From: an uncultured Chitinophagaceae bacterium
GTDB lineage: Bacteria; Bacteroidota; Bacteroidia; Chitinophagales; Chitinophagaceae
Reading direction: 5' to 3'
DNA: 62,856 nt
Assembly: GCA_936908745.1 (NCBI GenBank)
Contig: CAKZFX010000027.1
Span: 1-62,856 of the forward strand
Shown here: positions 34,894-43,304 of the stretch, one piece after another
Position numbering within the stretch: position 1 is the stretch's first letter
Layout of the letters: the number at the start of each line of letters is the position of its first letter
Notes under the pieces: model-generated
The model's input: only the letters and a program-made list of their open reading frames with translations
Told to the model about the DNA's origin: nothing
Database searches by the model: none
Position numbers and translations under genes: made by a program

Positions 34894-36846
34894 ATGAAAA
34901 TTCAATTCAGCTTAGATCCATTTTACAAGCTACCTGCCGTGCTGCTGCTCTTGCTGGCCGTGCAAACCCTGCAAGCGCAAAACCTTGACTACAACAGCAA
35001 GGAAACAATTGCCCTCAATGATGGCACGTTGATAACGCTGTATGCGCAGACCGAAGGTTCGGGTATTTCGGCCAAGCCTTCCAAAAATTATTACTACCTG
35101 CCAACACAGATAATGTTGTCAAGAGACCCGGTTTCAAAAGTGCCTGACTTTTTATTTCTCAAATATGTGACAGATGAAAAAGAAGACCAAAGCGGTGTCA
35201 GCGGCGCTATTATGCACTTCCTGATGCAAACGGGTTTCACGCCAACCCAATTGACAGAGTTGCAGGCAAAAATGGATGGAAGGGTCAGCGGCGCTAAAGT
35301 AAAAGGACCGGTTGACCTGTTTGCCACAGATGATGCGAATTCATTTACCATAACGTCGGCCACCGTGAATAAAGATGGCGGTATGACCAAAAGTTTGGTG
35401 ACCTCCGGCCGTGCGCCATTATACCAGGGTGGTAAAGTAGCGGTAGCTACCAACCTCAATAAGTATGGTGCGCAACTGATGGCGGCCACATTTGAAAAAG
35501 CGAATTCAATTACTGACCTCAGCGTAAATCTTTTATATAAATACCAGTTGAAAGTAAACGGTCTGAAAGGAAAGATCACGGTGGATTATGAAAAAATAGC
35601 CAAAACGGTGAAAGAGGAAAAAGTGAAAGCGGAATACAGGAGAATTGAATCCAAAAACTCTGTGCAGGAAAGCCAGAGCTGGAATGAGTTGCGCAGCGTT
35701 TACAACAAACTCGTTGAGAACAGTGCCATCAAAATTGAAATTGACCAGGGTAGCGTATCCAATGCAACCACCGATAAACTGACTGAAATGTTTTTCCAGT
35801 TGTTTATGGACAAATTCACAACACCTGCCACCGATCAGCCACCGCCACCGGCCAATGCACAGGAGGCTGCATACCTTCCCGGTAAAAACACAGCTTATGG
35901 CTATTACCTGAATGTAAAGAAGATAGAACAAAGTGTGACCAGGAAAAAAGAGACCATCACGTTGAATTATAATTTAATGATCCCGATGGAGCTTTCCGTG
36001 ACACAAAACCTGAAAACATTTTACAACGCTGCCAAAGACAATAAAAACTGTGTGGCGACGGTGATCCTGAACGATGATTTTTATAAACATATGGATATCC
36101 GTTTCCAGTTGGGTTCAGATGCGCTGAAACTATTTGAACTGAATGAGCTTGACCTGGTGACCGTGGATGTGATGAAAAAAAGGAACTCCGGCAACAACTT
36201 TACGAATACAGTAAGTTTTACCAAAGATGATCTTTCCAAAAAGGGAAGTGTGGCGGCAATGACGTACGCGGCGGGCGATGATAAGAATGCAGATATGTAT
36301 CAGTACCGGACGCAATGGAGCATGAGGGGTGGCATCAAATATCCTAAGAGCCCGCAATGGCAGGTTGGGCAAATGCAGGCTTCTACGCTGGACCTTCCGA
36401 TCATGGTACACAAAATTGAATTTGAAGCCGACCCTGAAAAATTAAAAGAGTTTGGTATCAGCCGTGCTATCATGCAGGTGCGATACAGCAAGTTTGGTGA
36501 GGAAGTGGAAGAAAATATAAGCCTTTCGGCTGCTAAAAATGAACCGATCGTCAGCAAAACGATCTTCATTGACAAAGATGTGCGTGGTTATGCGTATCGA
36601 ATGATCTTCTTTCATACAAAAGAAGGACAACTGGCGTTGCCATGGAGTCCTAAGGTAAATGGCAGCAGCAGCGAAAGTTATGAGTATGCTGTGATCCCGG
36701 ATGAATTAAAAGACAAAGGATCGGATGTTTTCAAAAAAGCGATTGATGCGGCTAAAACGATCATCACGCCAGGGCCAGATGGAAAAGTGACAGCGGATAA
36801 AGTGCTGGATAGCTTCAAAGATATTTTAGGCGCTATCAAAAAATAA
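34894..36846 (+). CDS. LP-box operon protein E (subtype 1, paralogue of C)
   Basis: 650 residues. Signal peptide 1-29 (ends LQAQ). LP box NYYYLPTQIML (65-75), PDFLFLKYV, then a GVSGAIMHFLMQTGF strand-helix and VTSGRAPLYQGGKVAVATNL as in C. The middle holds SAIKIEIDQGSVSNATTDKL and a Pro-rich DQPPPPANAQEAAY linker (~311-325). The usual WLNYxY block is reduced to MYQYRTQWSMRGGIKY. Tail GYAYRMIFFHTKEGQ. Followed 17 bp later by F. Confidence 0.75.
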   Translation: MKIQFSLDPFYKLPAVLLLLLAVQTLQAQNLDYNSKETIALNDGTLITLYAQTEGSGISAKPSKNYYYLPTQIMLSRDPVSKVPDFLFLKYVTDEKEDQSGVSGAIMHFLMQTGFTPTQLTELQAKMDGRVSGAKVKGPVDLFATDDANSFTITSATVNKDGGMTKSLVTSGRAPLYQGGKVAVATNLNKYGAQLMAATFEKANSITDLSVNLLYKYQLKVNGLKGKITVDYEKIAKTVKEEKVKAEYRRIESKNSVQESQSWNELRSVYNKLVENSAIKIEIDQGSVSNATTDKLTEMFFQLFMDKFTTPATDQPPPPANAQEAAYLPGKNTAYGYYLNVKKIEQSVTRKKETITLNYNLMIPMELSVTQNLKTFYNAAKDNKNCVATVILNDDFYKHMDIRFQLGSDALKLFELNELDLVTVDVMKKRNSGNNFTNTVSFTKDDLSKKGSVAAMTYAAGDDKNADMYQYRTQWSMRGGIKYPKSPQWQVGQMQASTLDLPIMVHKIEFEADPEKLKEFGISRAIMQVRYSKFGEEVEENISLSAAKNEPIVSKTIFIDKDVRGYAYRMIFFHTKEGQLALPWSPKVNGSSSESYEYAVIPDELKDKGSDVFKKAIDAAKTIITPGPDGKVTADKVLDSFKDILGAIKK

Positions 36847-36863
36847 CCTACACACCTAATACT

Positions 36864-39008
36864 ATGAATATGAAATATTGTAAAATACTATGTGCATTGC
36901 TGCTGCTGGTATGCCTGCATACGCTTGCTTTTGCACAGAAGGAATTTGTGCAGCGCATTTTGCTGGACAAGCCTGTTACGGCCGGGCCGCTGAAAGTGTT
37001 TCCTGTGCTGGAAGATCCAAACACGTACTATTATTTACCGAATAAAGTTCGTTTAGGTACCGACGACCAGGGACGCCCGCAGTTTTCATTTATTCACTTC
37101 GTGGAAAATCTATCATCTGGCAATGCCGAAGATGTAAACAACGTGGCCAATGGTGGCGGTTATGTGCACCTGATGGTGGGATTGATCGTTACGCCGGATG
37201 AAATAAAAGACGCCGAACAGGAATTGCGAAAAACAAATCCAAGAGGCAAACTCGTTGGCCCGGTTATCTATCGTGGTGGCACAATGGCATTGATCAATAA
37301 AAGTGTGATCACGAATGCTGCTAACCCCGAAGGTGCCAGCCGTGTATTGGGTATCGGGCCTGCACCGGTACTGGAAGGTGATAAAATAGCTGTTTCGTTT
37401 TTATTAAACAAAGACGATGCGGTGATCTTAAAAGAATCATTGAAATCAGCCACGCCTGATATTTCATTCAACCTTAGTATGACGCTGGCCGGTTATCAAT
37501 CACCGGTGGAATTTAAAATTGAAATGGACTGGGAAAAGATTTATAACCATGACATTTTTAATGCAGGTGTGGCCACTCCTATTTTACAGGCAGAGATTGG
37601 TATTGCCACACAAGAGCTGAAAGAAAGCGGCGCTATCAAAGTAACCCAGATCGGTGAGGACCCCAACCTGCAAAAATTGCAGGAACTGCTGACGAATAAG
37701 CTGATTGATATGGCTTTTGTTCCTTTTGGACGTGAAGGCTCACCCAACTGGAATGATTTGGCGCAACCGTTGAATGGCGGACAGAGTTTTCTCGACAGGG
37801 CTACCAACCAATTGAACAATGAACGCCAACGCCAGCGTGAAAATAATAATCGCATAGCCGACCGCAACCAGAATGAAAGAAGGTATGCCGACGAAGAAAA
37901 CAGGAGAAGAAGGGAAGAGAACTACAGGAGAGAAGTAGCGGAAAGAGAAAGAAATGGTACATCCGGCAATAATGCTGGGAATGCTAACAATGGCAACGGG
38001 TCACCTAACAGCCGCACTGCTGCTTCGGAAGAAGACAGTGATTCTACAACAACCGGAACTGTTTTAAGAGATGCGCCTGTGCCTGAAAGAACATCAAGAC
38101 CTGCAAACCCTGCCGCAGCAAACGGGAGAGACGAATTAACAAACCCAAGAAATATACGACCTGCCAGCGAACCCATTCCTGACTACACACCGCAGGCAGA
38201 TGCACAAGAAGCATTGCAAAACATCAACATCGTTGCTTCTTATCAAAAGAAAACGATCAAGCATACAGGAAAATATACAGCAGAAGCTAAAACGTACTTC
38301 ACTACTTCACTGACAGAAACCTTTGGCGGCAATATTGGTAAGATCAATTGCAAAGATTGTATCCGGGAAGTAAACCTTGCCAGCCCTTTATATACACAAA
38401 GAGAGATTGTGGCCTTTGTAGATGGTGAAATCTCACAGGACTTTGACAAATTCATCAACTATGTGACAGTGAGCATGAAAAAAACGCATCCAGGTGGTGA
38501 CGTGACTACCAAAGAAGTAAGAGTGGACCGTAAAAACTTTAATGCGGAAGGCAACCGTTTCAAACTGTTGTATGGATGGATGCCGGGTGATAATGACCGA
38601 AAAACATGGCTGAACTATGAATACAAAACAACCTGGAACTTCTTTGGTGGCGCAACGGTTGAAAGCGATTGGACAAAATCAGCCAATCCTGTTATCCCGC
38701 TGAAAGCACCGGTAAAAAGAAAAACGATCAACATCATTGCTGACCCGGATGAAATAAAAGACAAAGGTGTCCGCAGCATCACTGTTCGTGTTTATTATAA
38801 AGTGGCAGGCGGTGAAGAGCAATTCAAACAAACCAGCCTGAACATCAGCAAACAGGTATTGAGCGCAGCGATTGATTTCATTTTGCCAAGAGAGGTATCA
38901 GAATATGAATACGAAATAGACTGGCTGCTGAAAGATAACCAGGTAAAAAAATCAGGCAGGAAGAAAACAGCTTTTGACGATATCTATGTGGATGTGTTGC
39001 CTCAATAA
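36864..39008 (+). CDS. LP-box operon protein F (subtype 2, paralogue of D) with Arg/Asn-rich insert
   Basis: 714 residues. Signal peptide ~1-25 (ends LAFAQ). LP box TYYYLPNKVRLGTDDQGRPQ (54-73). Subtype-2 marks shared with D: NGGGYVHLMVG, LVGPVIYRGGTMALIN, APVLEGDKIAVSFLLNKDD, TPDISFNLSMTLAGY. Residues ~318-437 are a hydrophilic insert absent from D: first an Arg/Asn/Glu-rich charged helix (NERQRQRENNN), then Asn/Gly/Ser/Thr-rich sequence. Tail: WLNYEYKTTWNFFGG (W582) and YEYEIDWLLKDNQVK. Confidence 0.75.
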   Translation: MNMKYCKILCALLLLVCLHTLAFAQKEFVQRILLDKPVTAGPLKVFPVLEDPNTYYYLPNKVRLGTDDQGRPQFSFIHFVENLSSGNAEDVNNVANGGGYVHLMVGLIVTPDEIKDAEQELRKTNPRGKLVGPVIYRGGTMALINKSVITNAANPEGASRVLGIGPAPVLEGDKIAVSFLLNKDDAVILKESLKSATPDISFNLSMTLAGYQSPVEFKIEMDWEKIYNHDIFNAGVATPILQAEIGIATQELKESGAIKVTQIGEDPNLQKLQELLTNKLIDMAFVPFGREGSPNWNDLAQPLNGGQSFLDRATNQLNNERQRQRENNNRIADRNQNERRYADEENRRRREENYRREVAERERNGTSGNNAGNANNGNGSPNSRTAASEEDSDSTTTGTVLRDAPVPERTSRPANPAAANGRDELTNPRNIRPASEPIPDYTPQADAQEALQNINIVASYQKKTIKHTGKYTAEAKTYFTTSLTETFGGNIGKINCKDCIREVNLASPLYTQREIVAFVDGEISQDFDKFINYVTVSMKKTHPGGDVTTKEVRVDRKNFNAEGNRFKLLYGWMPGDNDRKTWLNYEYKTTWNFFGGATVESDWTKSANPVIPLKAPVKRKTINIIADPDEIKDKGVRSITVRVYYKVAGGEEQFKQTSLNISKQVLSAAIDFILPREVSEYEYEIDWLLKDNQVKKSGRKKTAFDDIYVDVLPQ

Positions 39009-39018
39009 ACTATTAACT

Positions 39019-40449
39019 ATGCGTAGCAAGGTTCTGTTTCAGTTATTGTTGCTGGGTGTTGCATTTACGATGACACACAGGGCAGTGGCGCAGCCGGTGC
39101 CACCGTTGCAGGTAATGAATTACCTGAAACAAAAGATCAAAGTGTTTTATGTGCATGCGCCCGGCATGGCGGGTTTGAATGCCACCACGCAGGTACACCA
39201 GCTTTCAACAGAAGCCATTAACAGTAATACCAATGGTGTGGTATTCGGAACAGGTGGCAACAACCGGATGAGCACTTCGGCACAACTGTTATTGAGCATT
39301 TTCAAAAGCAGGGAAGGCCGGGGCAATGGATTGTTACAGGATTTTTTATACAATCTTATTAAGATAAAAGACAAGCCTATCAGCCTCTACTTCTTTAATG
39401 ATGCAATGGAGCCGCTCAGCGAACATGCAGCCACCTGGTACTACCTGGACACCGTCCGGAAAAACGATGAGCTTTCTGTATGGCCCGCCACATGGGGAAC
39501 AGGTTTGCCCAATGAAGCAGGCTGCATCAACTTAGGAGAGAACTTTTTTGCAGGACAATTGCCTTTGTTGCAACTGACATTGCTTGAGTTGGTAACATCT
39601 CTCCAGCTCAACAGCGAACGGCCTTTGCATCCCGGTGGTTGCTGGCATTTTACACATCGTGACTATGACCCATCCATCACTTTTTATATGTACACATCGG
39701 TAATGGATAAACGGTTTATTACCGACCAGGCTGTTTGTGCAGCAATTGTCAACACCTTTGATACGGCTTTTCAACGACGTCTTTATCGCTGGTTTCAACG
39801 GCCATCCATGGCTGTGCGCCGCACCCCAAGGACCGGCACCTTTAGTGGTGAAGACGAACAATACTGGCTCACCAATGCCAGGAGTGAATTTGCACGTCTA
39901 CCCGAAAGTTTTGGCGAACTGGATGCAAACAACACACCGGGCATGAGAGCTTATGCGTGGCTTAATTTTTCTTCGCCCGGATCAAGAACAGAAACGGCCA
40001 AAAAATACCAGGTACAGAATGAGATTTCGGAAGCATTGTTGTTTAACTCTGTGATCCGCCTGACATCTTTACCCGGTTTTTTAACAGCACTGAAAAACGC
40101 AATGGCAGATTATAATCCTGCAGGCAACAAATCAAAATTTGTATGGCTGCTGGAAAAAATGTGTTTGCAGGGCATGAACGGCTCCACGCCTGCACAGGTG
40201 AGGGCCAACCCGCCACGGGATAAACGATACCTGTTGCCCATTGCCATCATAGACATACTAAGTGGTCGTAATGATGAGTTTACTTATGAATCTTTTTCCA
40301 GCTTAGCAGGCCCCGGTTTTTCAAGGGAGTTATTTGACCTGTATAGTAGCGATGTTAAGGCTTCGGTGCGTGGCATTACCACCAGCGGTAATAATCCTGA
40401 CAGGTGGTATGATATCAGGAACGCATTACAACAGTTATTAAACCCCTAA
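39019..40449 (+). CDS. LP-box operon protein H: catalytically dead paralogue of the HExxH peptidase
   Basis: 476 residues from ATG 39019, 10 bp after F; an upstream in-frame ATG at 38974 lies inside F and lacks a signal peptide start. Signal peptide ends RAVAQ. It aligns with the next gene through YFFNDA/MFLFND, CINLGENFF/AIYLGEQYF and the helix that should hold the zinc site: LLELVTS (188-194) here against LHELYHT there. The Glu is kept but both His are replaced (Leu189, Thr193), so no zinc site is expected. Probably a pseudo-peptidase or scaffold. Confidence 0.65.
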   Translation: MRSKVLFQLLLLGVAFTMTHRAVAQPVPPLQVMNYLKQKIKVFYVHAPGMAGLNATTQVHQLSTEAINSNTNGVVFGTGGNNRMSTSAQLLLSIFKSREGRGNGLLQDFLYNLIKIKDKPISLYFFNDAMEPLSEHAATWYYLDTVRKNDELSVWPATWGTGLPNEAGCINLGENFFAGQLPLLQLTLLELVTSLQLNSERPLHPGGCWHFTHRDYDPSITFYMYTSVMDKRFITDQAVCAAIVNTFDTAFQRRLYRWFQRPSMAVRRTPRTGTFSGEDEQYWLTNARSEFARLPESFGELDANNTPGMRAYAWLNFSSPGSRTETAKKYQVQNEISEALLFNSVIRLTSLPGFLTALKNAMADYNPAGNKSKFVWLLEKMCLQGMNGSTPAQVRANPPRDKRYLLPIAIIDILSGRNDEFTYESFSSLAGPGFSRELFDLYSSDVKASVRGITTSGNNPDRWYDIRNALQQLLNP

Positions 40450-40465
40450 ACAATAAACTTATTGT

Positions 40466-41875
40466 ATGAGAAATTCGATCTTAACTTTCTTGCTGCTGAC
40501 AGTAGCCTGCTCGGTAAGCAATGCGCAAACAGACAGGGACTATATTATTTCCAAAGTGAGGGTCTTTTACATTGCAAATCCTACCAGCCCCACTATTGCC
40601 GTCAACCCGATTTCTGTAAACAGCATCCTGAACAATACCAATGTTTTTGGTACTACCAGCAATAGTAATATGGACAGGAGCCTGGAATTTTTGCAACAGC
40701 TCTTTCGCCCCGTCAGCCAGGGAGGTATGCCTGAACTGCAACGTTACACCGCCAGCATTTTGCGTATGAATAACAAGATCGTGAACATGTTTTTGTTTAA
40801 CGACTTTAACAGGACGCTGACAGCAGCCAATGAAACCTTGTATGGCTTTTGCTTGTCAGGTAGTTCTGTGTGGCCTTGTGCCAGGCATTTTATCAGCGGG
40901 CGCCTGGCCGATACCGTATCCGGCGCTATCTATTTGGGCGAGCAATACTTCAGGCAAAGTGGTATTACTGTGGGCCGTCGTACTTTTTTACATGAGCTGT
41001 ATCATACACAAGACCCGACCGACAGGAGAGAACATATCTGGTATGTTTCATCACTTCGTCAATCCTTTTCGTATGGGTCTGATAATATTCACTTCATCGA
41101 TGAACTGACACCGAATATCACCGCCACTTATAAAGAGGCGATGGCAAATGCGTTTACCTATATCTACAGCAGGGCAGAAAAGCGATCAGTGATCAACTGG
41201 TTTGCGGAAAATGGAGGAGTGATCGTTGAACATGCACGGCCTTCACATATACCGGCAAGCGTATGGTTATATTCATTGATCTCCGCCAGCAATCCCCCGG
41301 GCCCGGGCCGAAATCTTGCATCACCACCCGAAGATGCAAACACAGCAAGAGATTATAAACTATACAGGATTGCTGACCTGGCCTCAAAATATATTTTGCA
41401 TAATGAAGGTATTATGGGCCTGATAGCCGCTGAATACTCGGAGAAGGTCGGTTATACAAAATTTACACAAGCTCTGCGGCAAACAAATGGAGAAGTATCT
41501 GTCAGTACACCACCGGGGCAGGAATTAAGTCCTTTTGCAAAGCTTATAAAGAATCTCTGCGAAAAAGCATTGCCTCCTAACCTGACGGTGCAGGACGTAA
41601 CGGCCGTATCCAGGGCACAAATGCCTTATCTCTACCCGCTTGCATTGGTTGATTATTTTACGTATTATCGTACACAGTCAGAAGCAGAGTTCCGGGCCTT
41701 GTTTGAAGGACAGTTGCCGGAAGTGTGGGTAGATCTTTATTGGACGGCTGGCAAGGATATTGTACGTAATGCTGCACAGTTCACGATGCGGAACGGGCAA
41801 CCTTCCGGCAGGCAGTCAACGGCGGCACATATCACTGCTATTGCCAATGCGCTGCAAGTGACTGCCACACCATAA
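40466..41875 (+). CDS. LP-box operon protein I: putative secreted zinc metallopeptidase
   Basis: 469 residues. Signal peptide 1-20 (ends VSNAQ). HELYHTQD at 176-183 is a clear HExxHxxD-type zincin motif (His176, Glu177, His180) on a predicted helix; Asp183 or Glu224 (KEAMANAF) may be the third ligand. No known family recognised beyond the zincin pattern. Downstream helices are all-alpha and end in a ~60-residue Gly/Asn tail. It directly follows its degenerate paralogue H. Substrate may be other operon proteins or envelope proteins (inference). Confidence 0.68.
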   Translation: MRNSILTFLLLTVACSVSNAQTDRDYIISKVRVFYIANPTSPTIAVNPISVNSILNNTNVFGTTSNSNMDRSLEFLQQLFRPVSQGGMPELQRYTASILRMNNKIVNMFLFNDFNRTLTAANETLYGFCLSGSSVWPCARHFISGRLADTVSGAIYLGEQYFRQSGITVGRRTFLHELYHTQDPTDRREHIWYVSSLRQSFSYGSDNIHFIDELTPNITATYKEAMANAFTYIYSRAEKRSVINWFAENGGVIVEHARPSHIPASVWLYSLISASNPPGPGRNLASPPEDANTARDYKLYRIADLASKYILHNEGIMGLIAAEYSEKVGYTKFTQALRQTNGEVSVSTPPGQELSPFAKLIKNLCEKALPPNLTVQDVTAVSRAQMPYLYPLALVDYFTYYRTQSEAEFRALFEGQLPEVWVDLYWTAGKDIVRNAAQFTMRNGQPSGRQSTAAHITAIANALQVTATP

Positions 41876-41886
41876 AAACCATTTGT

Positions 41887-42393
41887 ATGCGTCCATTCTT
41901 ATTCCTGCTGCTTTGTTCTTTATACATCAGCAATGCGGCATTTACTCAAACAGGCCAGTTTGCAGGTGCAAAGACAAAAGCACTTATCGGTAAAAAATAT
42001 AACAATGACCGTGTGTTGCCCGGCTTGCCCGGTTACCAATACCGGCAGGCAACATTGCTGGCAGACGAAGGTTCGCCCGAGCAATTTGTAGCCGTAGTGT
42101 TTCAAAAAGGGCCAACCTATATTGTGTTCTTTGGCTACAATGAGGACACACTGAAAGATGATTATACCATTCTTGATGCCATGCAGGTGAAGCAGGTAAA
42201 AAATGATGAAGCTGTAAGAGTCGTGACCTGCCGGCAAAGCAAACAGGCCAATGCAGAGCTGGTAGCGGTGACAAAACAGGGCACAGCCGAATTTTCGCCC
42301 GCATTAAGAGCATGGCGTTTTAACCGGGATAAAAGAAGATTTGAAATAGCCGACACAAAAAATGTCGACTGCATGAATGAAGGTGGCGACTAA
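41887..42393 (+). CDS. LP-box operon protein J: small secreted protein
   Basis: 168 residues, signal peptide 1-21 (ends AAFTQ). A compact beta-rich domain with FVAVVFQKGPTYIVFFGYN and a Cys pair far apart (Cys112 region in VVTCRQSKQ and Cys162 in NVDCMNE), possibly a disulfide. No family recognised. Last gene of the operon, 11 bp after I and ahead of a bidirectional terminator. Confidence 0.65.
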   Translation: MRPFLFLLLCSLYISNAAFTQTGQFAGAKTKALIGKKYNNDRVLPGLPGYQYRQATLLADEGSPEQFVAVVFQKGPTYIVFFGYNEDTLKDDYTILDAMQVKQVKNDEAVRVVTCRQSKQANAELVAVTKQGTAEFSPALRAWRFNRDKRRFEIADTKNVDCMNEGGD

Positions 42394-42421
42394 GATTTTC
42401 GACAGCAAAAAGTGATACAAA

Positions 42422-42456
42422 AAATAAACGGCCCCGAAAGGAGCCGTTTATTTTTT
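42422..42456. terminator. Bidirectional terminator ending the LP-box operon and yebC
   Basis: AAATAAACGGC (42422-42432) pairs with GCCGTTTATTT (42443-42453); T's follow on the plus strand and the A-rich left side provides U's on the minus strand. Lies between convergent genes J and yebC. Confidence 0.8.
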
Positions 42457-42475
42457 ATAGAAATGAGCTTACTTT

Positions 42476-43198
42476 TTATCCCATGTTATGAAACACTTTT
42501 TGCACATCATCATCCTGCTCTAACTTTTCAATCAGCTTACTGATATCAGCCGCTTGTTCATCATTTACAGGAACCGTTACCGAAGGGATCCATTCCAGTT
42601 CGGCGCTGATAGGAGTAATGCCTTTATCTTCCAATGCTTTTTGCATATTGCCAAAATCGGTAAAACCCACACGGATCACCAATACATCTTCGCCGTTTTC
42701 ACCAGAACCTTCACCCAACTCTTCCAGGCCAAAATCAATCAATTCCAGTTCGAGATCTTCGGGGTTCAATCCTTCGGGTTTCAATTTAAACGTTCCCATC
42801 TTTTTGAACTGGAACGCTACCGATCCGCTATTGCCTAATGCACCACCGCCTTTATTGAAATGCGATTTTACATTGGCTACCGTGCGAACGTGGTTGTCTG
42901 TAGCGGTTTCTACCAGCAAGGCCACACCATGGGGTGCATACCCTTCGTATAAAATCTCATCGTAAGTGCTGGTGTCTTTGCCCTGCGCTCTTTTGATAGC
43001 CGCTTCCACACGGTCTTTGGGCATATTCACCGCCTTTGCATTCTGGAAACAACGGCGCAGCGCCGGGTTGGTATTCGGGTCAGGGCCACCGGCCTTTACA
43101 GCAATAACGATCTCTTTACCCACACGGGTAAACTGTTTGGCCATCCGGTCCCAGCGGGCAAACATGGTGGCTTTACGAACTTCAAATATCCTTCCCAT
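42476..43198 (-). CDS. yebC: YebC/PmpR family protein
   Basis: 240 residues, full length for the family. N-terminus MGRIFEVRKATMFARWDRMAK, then the conserved AVKAGGPDPNTNPALRRCFQ, the RVEAAIKRAQGK motif, YEGYAPHGVALLVE and NVKSHFNKGGGALGNSGSV. YebC proteins were first described as DNA-binding regulators and more recently linked to relief of ribosome stalling. A TAAATTTG box lies 31 bp before the start. Confidence 0.95.
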   Translation of the reverse strand: MGRIFEVRKATMFARWDRMAKQFTRVGKEIVIAVKAGGPDPNTNPALRRCFQNAKAVNMPKDRVEAAIKRAQGKDTSTYDEILYEGYAPHGVALLVETATDNHVRTVANVKSHFNKGGGALGNSGSVAFQFKKMGTFKLKPEGLNPEDLELELIDFGLEELGEGSGENGEDVLVIRVGFTDFGNMQKALEDKGITPISAELEWIPSVTVPVNDEQAADISKLIEKLEQDDDVQKVFHNMG

Positions 43199-43228
43199 TG
43201 TTAAACTTAATTAAGGTGATAAGGGATG

Positions 43229-43236
43229 CAAATTTA
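43229..43236 (-). promoter_or_regulatory. -7 element of yebC
   Basis: Minus-strand TAAATTTG (exact TAnnTTTG), 30 bp before the yebC start. Confidence 0.45.
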
Positions 43237-43253
43237 AGGCAATAGCGGTAAAA

Positions 43254-43281
43254 GAAAAACGCCCCGTCAAAAGACGAGGCG
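43254..43281 (-). terminator. Terminator of the 43305 permease gene
   Basis: On the minus strand CGCCTCGTC, TTTT loop, GACGGGGCG (one T-G wobble) followed by TTTTTCTTTT; ends 24 bp after the permease stop. Confidence 0.75.
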
Positions 43282-43304
43282 CTTATTATATTCAGATTGC
43301 TATC

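Noticed and set aside
38974..39018. Upstream start for protein H
   Set aside because: Lies inside the end of protein F and puts polar sequence before the signal peptide; ATG 39019 is better.
26855..42393. Operon considered as a T9SS cargo set or Sus/TonB locus
   Set aside because: No T9SS C-terminal sorting domain is visible at the ends of the products, and there is no SusC/SusD or TonB plug motif.
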